64,000 nt of DNA, from assembly GCA_005223185.1 (NCBI GenBank), contig NJBN01000007.1, positions 64,001 through 128,000 of the forward strand. Direction: 5' to 3'. A program made the translations under genes and the position numbers. Every line of letters begins with the position of its first letter. Position 1 is the stretch's first letter. Source of the DNA: a candidate division LCP-89 bacterium B3_LCP (GTDB taxonomy: Bacteria; Electryoneota; B3-LCP). This document shows, piece after piece, positions 35,851 through 44,166 of the stretch. Under the pieces are notes generated by a model, which did not search any database, had not been told where the DNA came from, and saw only the letters and a program-made list of their open reading frames with translations.

Positions 35851-38082
35851 CTAAGGTTTCGGCGGAAGCACTAACTCTTTACCCTCTGAATTAGGAAGTG
35901 TTTTATCTTCCTTGGGTATTGCGTCCAACAAGGGACATTTATCTTCAGTGGAATTTCTATGCGTTATATCGTGCAAGTGATAGACTGCTAAAGATACGTT
36001 ACCGAATATGCTGTCATAGCCGATTTTGTCGATTAAGTGCGTGCGTTTCATTACTTCCAGGACGTTCTCATTGACGCCACTAAGTGAAATACCTATCTCC
36101 TTTTCGCGCAAACGCGTAGTCAACAGAGAGAGTGTTGCCTCACCAGATGCGTCCAGTTCATTTATAGCGTTACAAACGATATGGACGTGCCGTAGATCTT
36201 CCTTGGTGGACAGCAATTCCAGTATTTTCTCTTCTAAATAACTGACGTTTGCAAAAAATAGCGAGTTATTGAACCTGACCACCGCCAGGTATTTACATTC
36301 TTGCAGGTGGCGGCGATCTGAATCACGGAAGGTTCCATCTACGTATTTGGAAAGCATAGCCATGTCAGGCTTGATCCTGCGGAACAGGTAATGCCCCAAG
36401 GATAAAAGCACACCGATCATGATGCCTTTGTCCAGATGCGGTGCGAATGCCAATGTGCCCACAAATGATACTATGGCGATGACGCCGTCGTATTTTTGAG
36501 CCTGGTAAGCATGGATAAAGCCCTTCACGTTGATTAGACCTATTACAGCCATCATTATTATTGCAGCTAACACTGACTGGGGAAGATGATAGAGCAACGG
36601 CGTGAAGAACAGCAGAGTAATCATCACCACCACGCTGCTGAAAACGCTGGATAATCCTGTCAAGGCGCCTGCCTGTATATTCACTGCTGATCGCGAGAAC
36701 GAACCGGAAACCGGGTAACACTGCGATACGGAACCCAAAATGTTCGCCAATCCCTGACCGATCAGTTCCTGGTTGGGATCTAAACGCTGACCAGTTTTAG
36801 CAGCCATAGCTCTGGCGATGGAAATCGCTTCCATAAATCCTAATAATGATATAATAACCGCCATAGCTAAAAGATCCAGGGCTGTCCCCAGTTCAACTTT
36901 CGGTATCGATATTCGGGGTAAACCGCTCGGAATTACCCCCACTACCGCACCACCCCCCATGAGGAAAATTAGATCCGGGTCAACTGGTTTGTTGCTGATG
37001 CTTATTCTCCAGGTGCGTCCATCGTTATCTAAGTTTGCCGGCTGGTGACTGGCGAGGTAGAAAGTCGTATCGGTATCTCCATGGTTGGTGAGCGAAAGGT
37101 GAAAACCTCTAAGTTCAGAGCGATATTTTCTCACCTCATCTTCGTACATGTTGATCTGCCAGGTGAGTAGTGAAGATTGATGTTCCAGGTGTAATATATC
37201 CGCCGGGTTAGCGTCGCCGTTATTTTCTGCACTTTTCAGAGCGCCATTTACCGCCAGCCTCCTCTCGACCAGTGAATCTATATGGCTATAATTATTATTA
37301 TATTCTTCGATAACCGTTTGGATCTCAGGGGAATGGATATCACCTAAGGAAACCTGAAGGTTCTTCTCAAATCCAATGAAGTAAGATATCAGCGTGGTAA
37401 CCATAACTGCAACCAGCACGTTCGGTATGCGGGGATTTAAGCGCTTCAGCGAATACATTAATAAGAAAGCGAGCAGGGCTAAGAACAAAGTGGGCCAGTG
37501 AGTGAAAGCAATTGCTTCCTCTATCACATGGTAGATCGTTTCGTAGTGATGTTCGTAACGATCGACCTTGACTCCGAAGAGCTTGGAAAGCTGGGAAGTG
37601 GCGATTATTATCGCTGCTGCATTGGTGAATCCGTTGACCACCGGATGTGATAGAAAATTGACCACCAAACCCAGTCTGAATACGCCCAGTAAAAACTGAA
37701 ACAGTCCCACCATCAATGCCAACATTATGGCGTAAGCAATAAAACCTTCACTTCCTAAGGAAGCCAGAGGCGCCAGCGCCGTGGCCGTCATCAGGGATAC
37801 TACTGCGACAGGTCCGGTAGCAAGCTGATGACTCGAACCGAACATGGCTGCGATAGTGGGCGGAATGAAAGCAGCGTAGAGACCGTAGTAGGCTGGAAGA
37901 CCGGCTAATTGCGCATAAGCCATTGACTGCGGGATGAGAACCAGAGCTACAGTGATACCCGATATCAGGTCATTGCGAAAGCTGTTGAAGCTGATTTCGT
38001 CAAACCATTTGAGAAAGGGGAAGATTACCTTAATAAACGGGGTCGATTTATTCTTTGATTTGGCCTGGTGCTTATCTGACAT
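35851..38082 (-). CDS. SulP-family anion transporter with STAS domain and large insertion
   Basis: 743 residues; usual SulP proteins have 550-600. Core motifs: LISGITVALVLIPQSMAYA, GLPAYYGLY, SHQLATGPVAVVSLM, SHPVVNGFTNAAAIII, and NILGSVSQCYPVSGSFSRSA. An insertion of about 130 residues (about 243-378, charged and coiled-coil-like) splits SYFIGFEK from VGVIPSGLPRISIP, which are adjacent in ordinary members. The C-terminal STAS domain (about 610-715) includes INELDASGEATLSLL. Inner-membrane sulfate, bicarbonate or other anion symporter/exchanger; substrate not deduced. Upstream of, and possibly co-transcribed with, the phosphorelay operon. Confidence 0.9.
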   Translation of the reverse strand: MSDKHQAKSKNKSTPFIKVIFPFLKWFDEISFNSFRNDLISGITVALVLIPQSMAYAQLAGLPAYYGLYAAFIPPTIAAMFGSSHQLATGPVAVVSLMTATALAPLASLGSEGFIAYAIMLALMVGLFQFLLGVFRLGLVVNFLSHPVVNGFTNAAAIIIATSQLSKLFGVKVDRYEHHYETIYHVIEEAIAFTHWPTLFLALLAFLLMYSLKRLNPRIPNVLVAVMVTTLISYFIGFEKNLQVSLGDIHSPEIQTVIEEYNNNYSHIDSLVERRLAVNGALKSAENNGDANPADILHLEHQSSLLTWQINMYEDEVRKYRSELRGFHLSLTNHGDTDTTFYLASHQPANLDNDGRTWRISISNKPVDPDLIFLMGGGAVVGVIPSGLPRISIPKVELGTALDLLAMAVIISLLGFMEAISIARAMAAKTGQRLDPNQELIGQGLANILGSVSQCYPVSGSFSRSAVNIQAGALTGLSSVFSSVVVMITLLFFTPLLYHLPQSVLAAIIMMAVIGLINVKGFIHAYQAQKYDGVIAIVSFVGTLAFAPHLDKGIMIGVLLSLGHYLFRRIKPDMAMLSKYVDGTFRDSDRRHLQECKYLAVVRFNNSLFFANVSYLEEKILELLSTKEDLRHVHIVCNAINELDASGEATLSLLTTRLREKEIGISLSGVNENVLEVMKRTHLIDKIGYDSIFGNVSLAVYHLHDITHRNSTEDKCPLLDAIPKEDKTLPNSEGKELVLPPKP

Positions 38083-38239
38083 TTTACCTTTTTTAAGCCA
38101 GAGCGTTTTTCTGTGTTTGTATATCCCGATAAATTAAAAGAATTTTTTAGCAAATGCAAACGAAACCATAGAAAAACCAGTTGCCCTGATAACAGGATGA
38201 ACAGGTACCCATGAAATAAGAATTTCAGTATTTGATCAC

Positions 38240-38272
38240 AAAAAAAGCTGTCCCGAATAACAGGGGACAGCC
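38240..38272 (-). terminator. Terminator after the propeller gene 38295-39506
   Basis: Minus strand GCTGTCCC (38264-38271) / GGGACAGC (38247-38254) followed by seven T. Confidence 0.85.
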
Positions 38273-38294
38273 TTTTCGTCGTGATTAATTCCTG

Positions 38295-39506
38295 TCAGAA
38301 ATTCCTTGCCTGTGTAAAGCGTGCCGAAAATGCAGTTATGTGCACCAACTTGATATCGTCCTTACTCCCAGTCATAGATTCAGAATAACCCGCAATAACA
38401 TATTCATTCTCATCAATCTGCTGAACTGAATAAGCGTAATCATTTTCACTGCCACCCATAGTCTTCTGCCACTCCAATTCACCATTATGGTCTGTTTTAG
38501 CTATGAAGAAATCATAATCGCCTGCTCCGAAAGAATCGGAATATCCAGCCACCACATAACCGTTATCAACCGTTTGGAAAACGGAATGGCAGTCATCCCA
38601 GCCCGTACCACCAATCGAATTTTCCCACTGCAGTTGACCATCGGCATCCGTCTTGACCAGATAGATGTCTAGGGAGTTCGTATCGGCGGATTCGGTGTCA
38701 CCTGCTAAAATATAGCCGCCATCAGCAGTTTGTTCAACATCGTAGCAGCCATCACAACTAGCTCCACCGTATGTCTTCTGCCATGCTAAATTACCACGGG
38801 CGTCAGTTTTCACCAGATACATGTCGTAGTCATGCTGATCATCACTGAAGGAACGGGTATCACCTGCCAAGATATAACCTCCATCAGAAGTCTGGCGCAC
38901 GGAATAACAACCGTCGTTTTCGCCGCCGCCATAGGTCTTCTCCCATTCCAGGTTGCCGCGCTCATCGGTTTTCACCAGATACATGTAAGCTGGTTCGGTA
39001 TTTGACCCGTTAGTTGCCCCTCCAAGAATATATCCACCATCAGTCGTTTGCTGGACGGAATAACAATAATCACCGAATTTGTCGCCAAAAGTTTTCTGCC
39101 ATTCCAGGCTACCTTCGGAATCGGTTTTAAGTAGATACATGTCGTATCCATCCGATCCGAAAGAGTTACTCCAACCGGCAGCAATGAATCCGCCATCGAA
39201 GGTTTGTGATACAGATTCGCAGAAATCAGAACCGGATCCTCCGAAGGTGCGCTGCCAGCCGATTTCACCTTCCGAATTGACTTTGACTATAAACACGTCT
39301 TCCTGACCCTCGCCGGAAGAATCAGTCCTACCACCAAGAATGTAGCCCCCGCAGGAAGTCTTCTCAAAGGAATAACACCCTTCGAAACCGGTACCCCAAA
39401 TACTCCAGATATCAACTTCATCCTGTGACCAGGCAAATCCTGCGATCAGATGAAGGGCGACCACTGCTGTGGTGATCAGTTGAATTTTGTTGAATTTCGT
39501 CTTCAT
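38295..39506 (-). CDS. Exported seven-repeat propeller-like protein
   Basis: 403 residues with a signal peptide (residues 1-27, hydrophobic TAVVALHLIAGFAWS). The rest is seven tandem repeats of about 50 residues following the pattern S-V-QQT-DGGYILAG-T ... D-YLVKTD--G-L-WQKT-GG----D. Seven WD-like or Kelch-like repeats would close a seven-bladed beta propeller. Unlike its paralogue at 42097-43542, it lacks the YPNPFNP sorting domain. Function unknown; likely cell-surface or periplasmic binding. Confidence 0.8.
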   Translation of the reverse strand: MKTKFNKIQLITTAVVALHLIAGFAWSQDEVDIWSIWGTGFEGCYSFEKTSCGGYILGGRTDSSGEGQEDVFIVKVNSEGEIGWQRTFGGSGSDFCESVSQTFDGGFIAAGWSNSFGSDGYDMYLLKTDSEGSLEWQKTFGDKFGDYCYSVQQTTDGGYILGGATNGSNTEPAYMYLVKTDERGNLEWEKTYGGGENDGCYSVRQTSDGGYILAGDTRSFSDDQHDYDMYLVKTDARGNLAWQKTYGGASCDGCYDVEQTADGGYILAGDTESADTNSLDIYLVKTDADGQLQWENSIGGTGWDDCHSVFQTVDNGYVVAGYSDSFGAGDYDFFIAKTDHNGELEWQKTMGGSENDYAYSVQQIDENEYVIAGYSESMTGSKDDIKLVHITAFSARFTQARNF

Positions 39507-39827
39507 TGTTAACCTCTTATGTTATAGATTTTCACTTTATTTTCGCCATCTGCTTAGTACATTGGAGCAATAGCGAAAATATTACCTGGAAATATGATTT
39601 TTTTTCACATCCAAGAATTCAGGAGAAAGTGAGTGGTTGCGAAAGGTGGGAAATCGACAGATAGGAATATCTATCCTCCCCCCTCGCTTCTGGGGAGGTT
39701 AGGCATTCCTGCCTGACACTGTAATAAAAAGTCTTAAATATCGAAATATAGCAAACCCCCGGCATAAATCGCCAAGAGCTTATATATGTAAGATGTCAGC
39801 TTTTGGATTTTGGGAGGGCAGGAATTA
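39507..39827. other. 321-bp gap
   Basis: Contains the short palindromic GCATTCCTGCC-type element near 39700 and A+T-rich leader of the propeller gene. No gene or clear promoter recognised; GGT-N10-GC near 39577 is too weak to be called a sigma54 site. Confidence 0.4.
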
Positions 39828-40112
39828 TTACGGTGATTCGGGGATTGTCTCCTTCACCATTGTGAGGAGTTCATCTGCTTTCTTGAGGTATTCGCTATCG
39901 CTGTTTTTAAGTTCTTCCAGAAGCGGTATGGCATTGTGCGGATCCTCGGACAGCAGGTAGGCTTGGGCTAAATACCATTTGGCTCTGTCATTTAATGTAT
40001 TAACTGTAAGCTTTTCGGCTTCGGATAGAGATTTCACTGCGGAATGTGCTTGACGATCCACATAGTAACTCACGCCTAAGTAGAGCCACCATTTTCCCTC
40101 TTGTGGATTCAT
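39828..40112 (-). CDS. Small TPR protein or remnant
   Basis: 94 residues with two TPR-like helices pairs (KWWLYLGVSYYVDRQAHSAV, RAKWYLAQAYLLSEDPHNAI). A stop lies only four codons upstream of the ATG, and no good ribosome site precedes it. TPR units of this kind normally form the C-terminus of a longer protein, so this may be the surviving tail of a decayed gene. It lies 38 bp after the saccharopine dehydrogenase. Confidence 0.45.
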   Translation of the reverse strand: MNPQEGKWWLYLGVSYYVDRQAHSAVKSLSEAEKLTVNTLNDRAKWYLAQAYLLSEDPHNAIPLLEELKNSDSEYLKKADELLTMVKETIPESP

Positions 40113-40150
40113 CCCCGGTAGTCAGGAGTGCGTCCACCCTACGACCTGTT

Positions 40151-41479
40151 TCAAAGTTTGATAGTCCTGCGTTTAAATTCGAAACCGTAATTGGTCAGTT
40201 CTTCCAGCAAAGGTTTGTACAGCTCCGGCAGCGTAGGAGGCATCTGGACGCCGCTTGCCTTGATGCGGCCTTCAAAGATGAACCTGGTGGCAATGGCTGG
40301 CGGGAGACCAACGGCAAGCGACATGGCTGAATCGCCGTTGGGAATGCCGTCCATTACCATCGTAGCCAGGCGCTTCTCACGATGATGATCAGGGAACTCG
40401 GCAATTATTTCGATATGTATGATGGTCATATCGGTTTCGCCAGGCGCATAGGTCATTTTTTTCAGCATCAGATCCACTAGAACATCTAACTTTGAACCTC
40501 TATCAATGGATATCGGGCGATCTTTAAAAATTCCAATCCACCTCAACCGATTGATAATATCAGCATTTTTGTCTACTTTGAGGAAACTGGCGAAGGCATG
40601 TTCCACGTTCTCGCCTTCGTCACAATTGATCAGAGAAGCCGCAAACTGGCGATAAGTCTGGCTTTTAAAATCGTAAATGTCCCTATCATTCAGCAAATCG
40701 AGGGCGATGAAACTTCGCATGTTGTTACAGTAACCCGAAAAGCGCAACAGCCCTCTGTAAAATGTAACGTCTTCTCCTAAACCGAAATGTTCCAAGTAGC
40801 GGGTGCAATCTTTGTTGGGATATGTTTCAAAAGTACCCAACCCCTCGATATCCACCAACCAGTGATTATCGAACAATTGATCACCAGGAACCACAATGGT
40901 CTTTCCTTCATGCAAATGGACTGCGGGTACCCTGGCGGCTAAAAAGACACCTTTTGGTTCCCAGGAGAATTTGTATCCCAAGGGATTGTTGTTGTATTTG
41001 AATGAGGGAAGTCCGGAACCATATGAATTTAGACTAACCACCCTACCGCCTTCGGCACGGATCTCCTCAAGAAGTATCTGTGTGCCCATATGATCCATCC
41101 CAGGGTCTTCTCCCAATTCGTTGAGAATCAAAACCTGTTTATCCTTTGCCTCCTTGTCAAAGGCTTTTACAGGTGCGATCTCGTATGAGGTGGAAACCAT
41201 ATGTTTCCCATGCTTCAAGCACAAGCAAACTACCATAACATGATGTGCTTTGGGGATCATGTTGACCACAATATCATGCTCACCAACAAGACGGTCGAGT
41301 AACTCTTCCTGGTCTGCAGCCCAGCTCACCGCCTTCCCTAAAGAGCGATTGGCAATTATTTTATCGGCTTTGGATACCGTTCGGGCAGCCATCGTTACCT
41401 GGTAGCCGCAGGTGTCGATCAAGTAATCTACCAGAGGTTTAGTAACATGACCTGCTCCTAGAATTAGTACTTTTTTCAT
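40151..41479 (-). CDS. Saccharopine dehydrogenase-like oxidoreductase
   Basis: 442 residues. N-terminal Rossmann fold KKVLILGAGHVTKPLVDYL, then IVVNMIPKAHHVMVVCLCL, LNELGEDPGMDHMGTQ and the Sacchrp_dh_C region GLPSFKYNNNPLGYKFSW. This matches saccharopine dehydrogenase (glutamate-forming, LYS9/AASS type), acting in lysine metabolism via 2-aminoadipate 6-semialdehyde; some relatives make other carboxy-amines. Strong RBS AAGGAGGTG. Stands alone, so no pathway confirmation from neighbours. Confidence 0.85.
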   Translation of the reverse strand: MKKVLILGAGHVTKPLVDYLIDTCGYQVTMAARTVSKADKIIANRSLGKAVSWAADQEELLDRLVGEHDIVVNMIPKAHHVMVVCLCLKHGKHMVSTSYEIAPVKAFDKEAKDKQVLILNELGEDPGMDHMGTQILLEEIRAEGGRVVSLNSYGSGLPSFKYNNNPLGYKFSWEPKGVFLAARVPAVHLHEGKTIVVPGDQLFDNHWLVDIEGLGTFETYPNKDCTRYLEHFGLGEDVTFYRGLLRFSGYCNNMRSFIALDLLNDRDIYDFKSQTYRQFAASLINCDEGENVEHAFASFLKVDKNADIINRLRWIGIFKDRPISIDRGSKLDVLVDLMLKKMTYAPGETDMTIIHIEIIAEFPDHHREKRLATMVMDGIPNGDSAMSLAVGLPPAIATRFIFEGRIKASGVQMPPTLPELYKPLLEELTNYGFEFKRRTIKL

Positions 41480-41926
41480 CGCACCTCCTTGACTGGATAA
41501 GCAAGAACCAAACTATACATGAAATAGCTATAGCAGAATTGTATATTTCCACAGTCTTTCGGTAAGTTTTATGGTAAAGTTAAGGGAGAGCTTTAGCATT
41601 TGCAAGAGTTTAGAATGCCAACTCTTCATTGTTATATAATTTTTATTGTTTTCTTTGCTTTAGATTCCCGCGGTCGATTAGTTCCCTCTGATTTTTGTTT
41701 TTTTCGCCCGTTCAAAACATACGTCGATGAGAGTCAGATTATTCATGGAACGCGCGATCGTAGCTAAAAGGTGGGAAGAAAGACCTGGTTGGCGCTGAAT
41801 CTGTCTGGATTATAGAGGTGCTACATAGGTTGCTGCATACAAACACCAAAAATCCCCGTATCATACTAATACAGAACAATGCGCGCGATACGGGGAATTG
41901 ATTGTTATTCAGGCGTTTTTACTTTA
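41480..41926. other. 447-bp gap, with hairpin near the tRNA half
   Basis: No ORF or RNA gene. TCCCCGTATC (41853-41862) / GATACGGGGA (41887-41896) forms a stem that, read on the minus strand, is followed by TTTTT, a terminator-like structure downstream of the partial tRNA copy at 41927. Confidence 0.55.
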
Positions 41927-41976
41927 GTGGGCCCAGTAGGACTCGAACCTACGACCGACGGATTATGAGTCCGTTG
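41927..41976 (-). pseudogene. Partial tRNA(CAT): 3' half only (att-like repeat)
   Basis: Fifty bases identical to 43941-43990, i.e. the tRNA from the base of the anticodon stem to the 3' end plus two bases. The D arm and 5' acceptor strand are missing, so it cannot be a functional tRNA. Break at the anticodon stem is the usual edge of a tyrosine-recombinase attachment site. Confidence 0.85.
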
Positions 41977-42034
41977 TCTTTGTGCGGGAAATTGCCCTAA
42001 AATGTACCTCGTGCAAGGTTTTTGCAAGGTAGCT

Positions 42035-42075
42035 AAAAAAAAGCCAGATTAATAAACAGTCTGGCTTTCTTTTTT
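42035..42075 (-). terminator. Terminator after exoprotein gene 42097-43542
   Basis: Stem AAAGCCAGA (42040-42048) / TCTGGCTTT (42060-42068), with a T-run of eight on the minus strand and a T-rich tract on the plus strand. Confidence 0.85.
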
Positions 42076-42096
42076 CATTTGCCATAATTTTCATGG

Positions 42097-43542
42097 TTAC
42101 TTCATCAACACCATCTTCCCCGAAGCCACAAACTCTTCTTCTTTCAGTCTGTAAATATAAACACCTGAGGCCAGATTTGATCCATTGAAGGTGACCTCAT
42201 GCATTCCGGCATCCCGCCAGCCGTTAACCACAGAGGTAATTTTACTGCCGGAAATGTCATAAATTGTTAGTTCCACAAAACTCGCAACTTGCAACTCGAA
42301 ACTAATAACTGTTGATGGATTGAAGGGATTGGGATATGCTGGCAGTAGGTAATAGGTTAGTGGTTGTGGCTCATCCAGTTGGTTAACGCCGGTTTCGGAA
42401 TCGAGGTGGATGAGCCAGACATCAGTGCCTCCCGCACCATAAGATTCAGTACGGCCAGCGATGATATACCCACCGTTGCTGGTCTGCTGTACGCATTCAC
42501 CATAATCATTAAATTGCCCCCCTAAAGCTTGACTCCATTGCTGGTTACCAGAATAGTCGGTTTTAATTAAGTAGATGTTCATGTAGGCAGCACCAAAAGA
42601 ATAAGTTGATCCGGCAATGATATATCCACCATCACTCGTCTGCCGGACGCTATGGCCCATATCACTATCTAAACCGCCGAAGGTCTGACTCCATTGTTCT
42701 ATACCGAATTCGTCGGTCTTGACTAAATAGACGTCAGAACCACCAGCACCATAAGAAGAGGTATATCCAGCGATGATATACCCACCATCACTGGCCTGTT
42801 GAACGCTTTTACCATAATCATCATCACTTCCGCCAAAGACTTGACTCCATTGCTGACTCCCAGAAGCATCGGTCTTGACCAAATAGACATCTTTTTCGCC
42901 AGCGCCATAAGACATGGTGTATCCAGCGATGATATATCCACTGTCACTGGTCTGTTGAACACTGTAGCCACGATCATCATCGCTTCCGCCGATTGGTCGA
43001 TTCCATTGTTCTACACCTGAGGCATCAATCTTTATTAAATAGACGTCGTAATCCCCAACATCGGTAAATCCCACGACGATATACCCGCCGTCACTAGTCT
43101 CCTGAACACTGTAGCCACGATCATCAAAGGCTCCCCCGAAGGTCTGGTTCCATTCCTCATAACCTGAGCTGTCGGTCTTGATAAGATAGACATCAGGATC
43201 CCAAGCGCCAGTATATCCGTTATATCCAACGATGATATACCCATCGTCGCTGGTTTGCTGAACACTGTAGCCACAATCATCACGATCTCCACCAAAGGTT
43301 TGGTTCCACAGCTCATTGCCGGATTCGTCAGTTTTAATTAAATAGACATCATAGTGAAACCAACCAGAGGAATAAGAATCGCTCTCTCCCGCGATGATAA
43401 ATCCGCCATCATTAGTTTGTTGAACACTGTAGCCACGATCGTCTTCGTATTCGCCGTAGGTTTGTGTCCAGAGGGTGGGTGGTTGGGCGTTGACGGTTGT
43501 CAGAATTATGAAAAGGATAAGAAGAAGAGATAGAGTTCTCAT
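42097..43542 (-). CDS. Secreted seven-repeat propeller protein with type IX-type sorting domain
   Basis: The frame is open to 43632, but ATG 43542, preceded by AGGAGG, gives a clean signal peptide MRTLSLLLILFIILTTVNAQ. Seven repeats of about 50 residues (pattern YSVQQTSDGGYIIAGYT ... DVYLVKTDASG ... WSQTFGG) suggest a seven-bladed propeller. The C-terminus (about 90 residues: LPAYPNPFNPSTVISFEL ... GVYIYRLKEEEFVASGKMVL) is a FlgD/T9SS type A sorting-like domain. It is the only gene between the two tRNA-half repeats and is a paralogue of 38295-39506. Confidence 0.85.
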   Translation of the reverse strand: MRTLSLLLILFIILTTVNAQPPTLWTQTYGEYEDDRGYSVQQTNDGGFIIAGESDSYSSGWFHYDVYLIKTDESGNELWNQTFGGDRDDCGYSVQQTSDDGYIIVGYNGYTGAWDPDVYLIKTDSSGYEEWNQTFGGAFDDRGYSVQETSDGGYIVVGFTDVGDYDVYLIKIDASGVEQWNRPIGGSDDDRGYSVQQTSDSGYIIAGYTMSYGAGEKDVYLVKTDASGSQQWSQVFGGSDDDYGKSVQQASDGGYIIAGYTSSYGAGGSDVYLVKTDEFGIEQWSQTFGGLDSDMGHSVRQTSDGGYIIAGSTYSFGAAYMNIYLIKTDYSGNQQWSQALGGQFNDYGECVQQTSNGGYIIAGRTESYGAGGTDVWLIHLDSETGVNQLDEPQPLTYYLLPAYPNPFNPSTVISFELQVASFVELTIYDISGSKITSVVNGWRDAGMHEVTFNGSNLASGVYIYRLKEEEFVASGKMVLMK

Positions 43543-43582
43543 GGAAACCTCCTGATAGGTGGTAAAATACAGGCTTTTCAGA

Positions 43583-43611
43583 AATATACCCAAACGCTTC
43601 CACTTTGTCAA
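43583..43611 (-). promoter_or_regulatory. Sigma70-type promoter of the propeller exoprotein gene
   Basis: Minus strand TTGACA (43606-43611), 17-bp spacer, TATATT (43583-43588); about 35 bp before the ribosome site of ATG 43542. Confidence 0.75.
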
Positions 43612-43866
43612 GTAGTTTGTTTTAAAATGCAAGAATTTTCAACTGATAAATAGAAGTCAATCATCGGATTCATTTCTTGATCCGAGTACAGAAGTGGATA
43701 TTACTTAACTATTTGTATTCGCTTGGTTACATGCTTTGACTTTCCATAATCGTTCCGGTTTTTTGTTTTCGAGTTTTGCTTGTATCAGAATGCTCGTCCT
43801 TCATTTTTTATTTACGGGGTGTACAGGTTTAAGGACTGTTAATAATTTGCTACGTACCAGAGACGA

Positions 43867-43914
43867 AATCCCCACATTCTCCCACATAGATCAACATTGG
43901 GAGAACAGGGGATT
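43867..43914 (-). terminator. Hairpin downstream of the tRNA gene
   Basis: AATCCCC..ATTCTCCCA and TGGGAGAAC.GGGGATT form a long stem 28 bp past the tRNA 3' end. The partial tRNA copy has an equivalent hairpin at 41853-41896. Confidence 0.6.
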
Positions 43915-43941
43915 CCACGATTATTTCGGCCTTTTACCTTG

Positions 43942-44015
43942 TGGGCCCAGTAGGACTCGAACCTACGACCGACGGATTATGAGTCCGTTGCTCTAACCAA
44001 CTGAGCTATAGGCCC
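43942..44015 (-). tRNA. tRNA with CAT anticodon (elongator Met or Ile2)
   Basis: Full cloverleaf: acceptor GGGCCTA/TGGGCCC, D arm GCTC...GAGC with AGTTGGTTA loop, anticodon stem ACGGA/TCCGT around CTCATAA (CAT), T arm GTAGG/CCTAC with TTCGAGT. CCA is not encoded. The 1-72 pair is G-C, so it is not initiator tRNA. Met versus lysidine-modified Ile2 cannot be decided by sequence reading. Confidence 0.93.
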
Positions 44016-44116
44016 TTGGACTTGTAAAGATAGACAATTTAACTCCCCAGATCAAGAATATTTTGCAGCAAATGTTTTAATTGAAATCTATCAGCATTTC
44101 ACCACACAAAAGAAAC

Positions 44117-44143
44117 TAAAAAGAGGAGCCAAACGGCTCCTCT
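44117..44143 (-). terminator. Terminator of LamG exoprotein gene
   Basis: GAGGAGCC (44123-44130) / GGCTCCTC (44135-44142) with TTTTT on the minus strand, 24 bp after the stop. Confidence 0.85.
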
Positions 44144-44166
44144 TCTACGTGGAAAGCTTGTTTTAT

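Noticed and set aside
39560-39600. Sigma54 site before the propeller gene 38295-39506
   Set aside because: GG-N10-GC spacing is present, but the elements (AGGTAA, TCGC) deviate too far from TGGCAC/TTGC.
41977-42034. Remnant of an integrase gene beside the tRNA half
   Set aside because: Translation of the minus strand reads through the repeat but shows no recombinase motif, and a terminator of the neighbouring gene lies immediately upstream.
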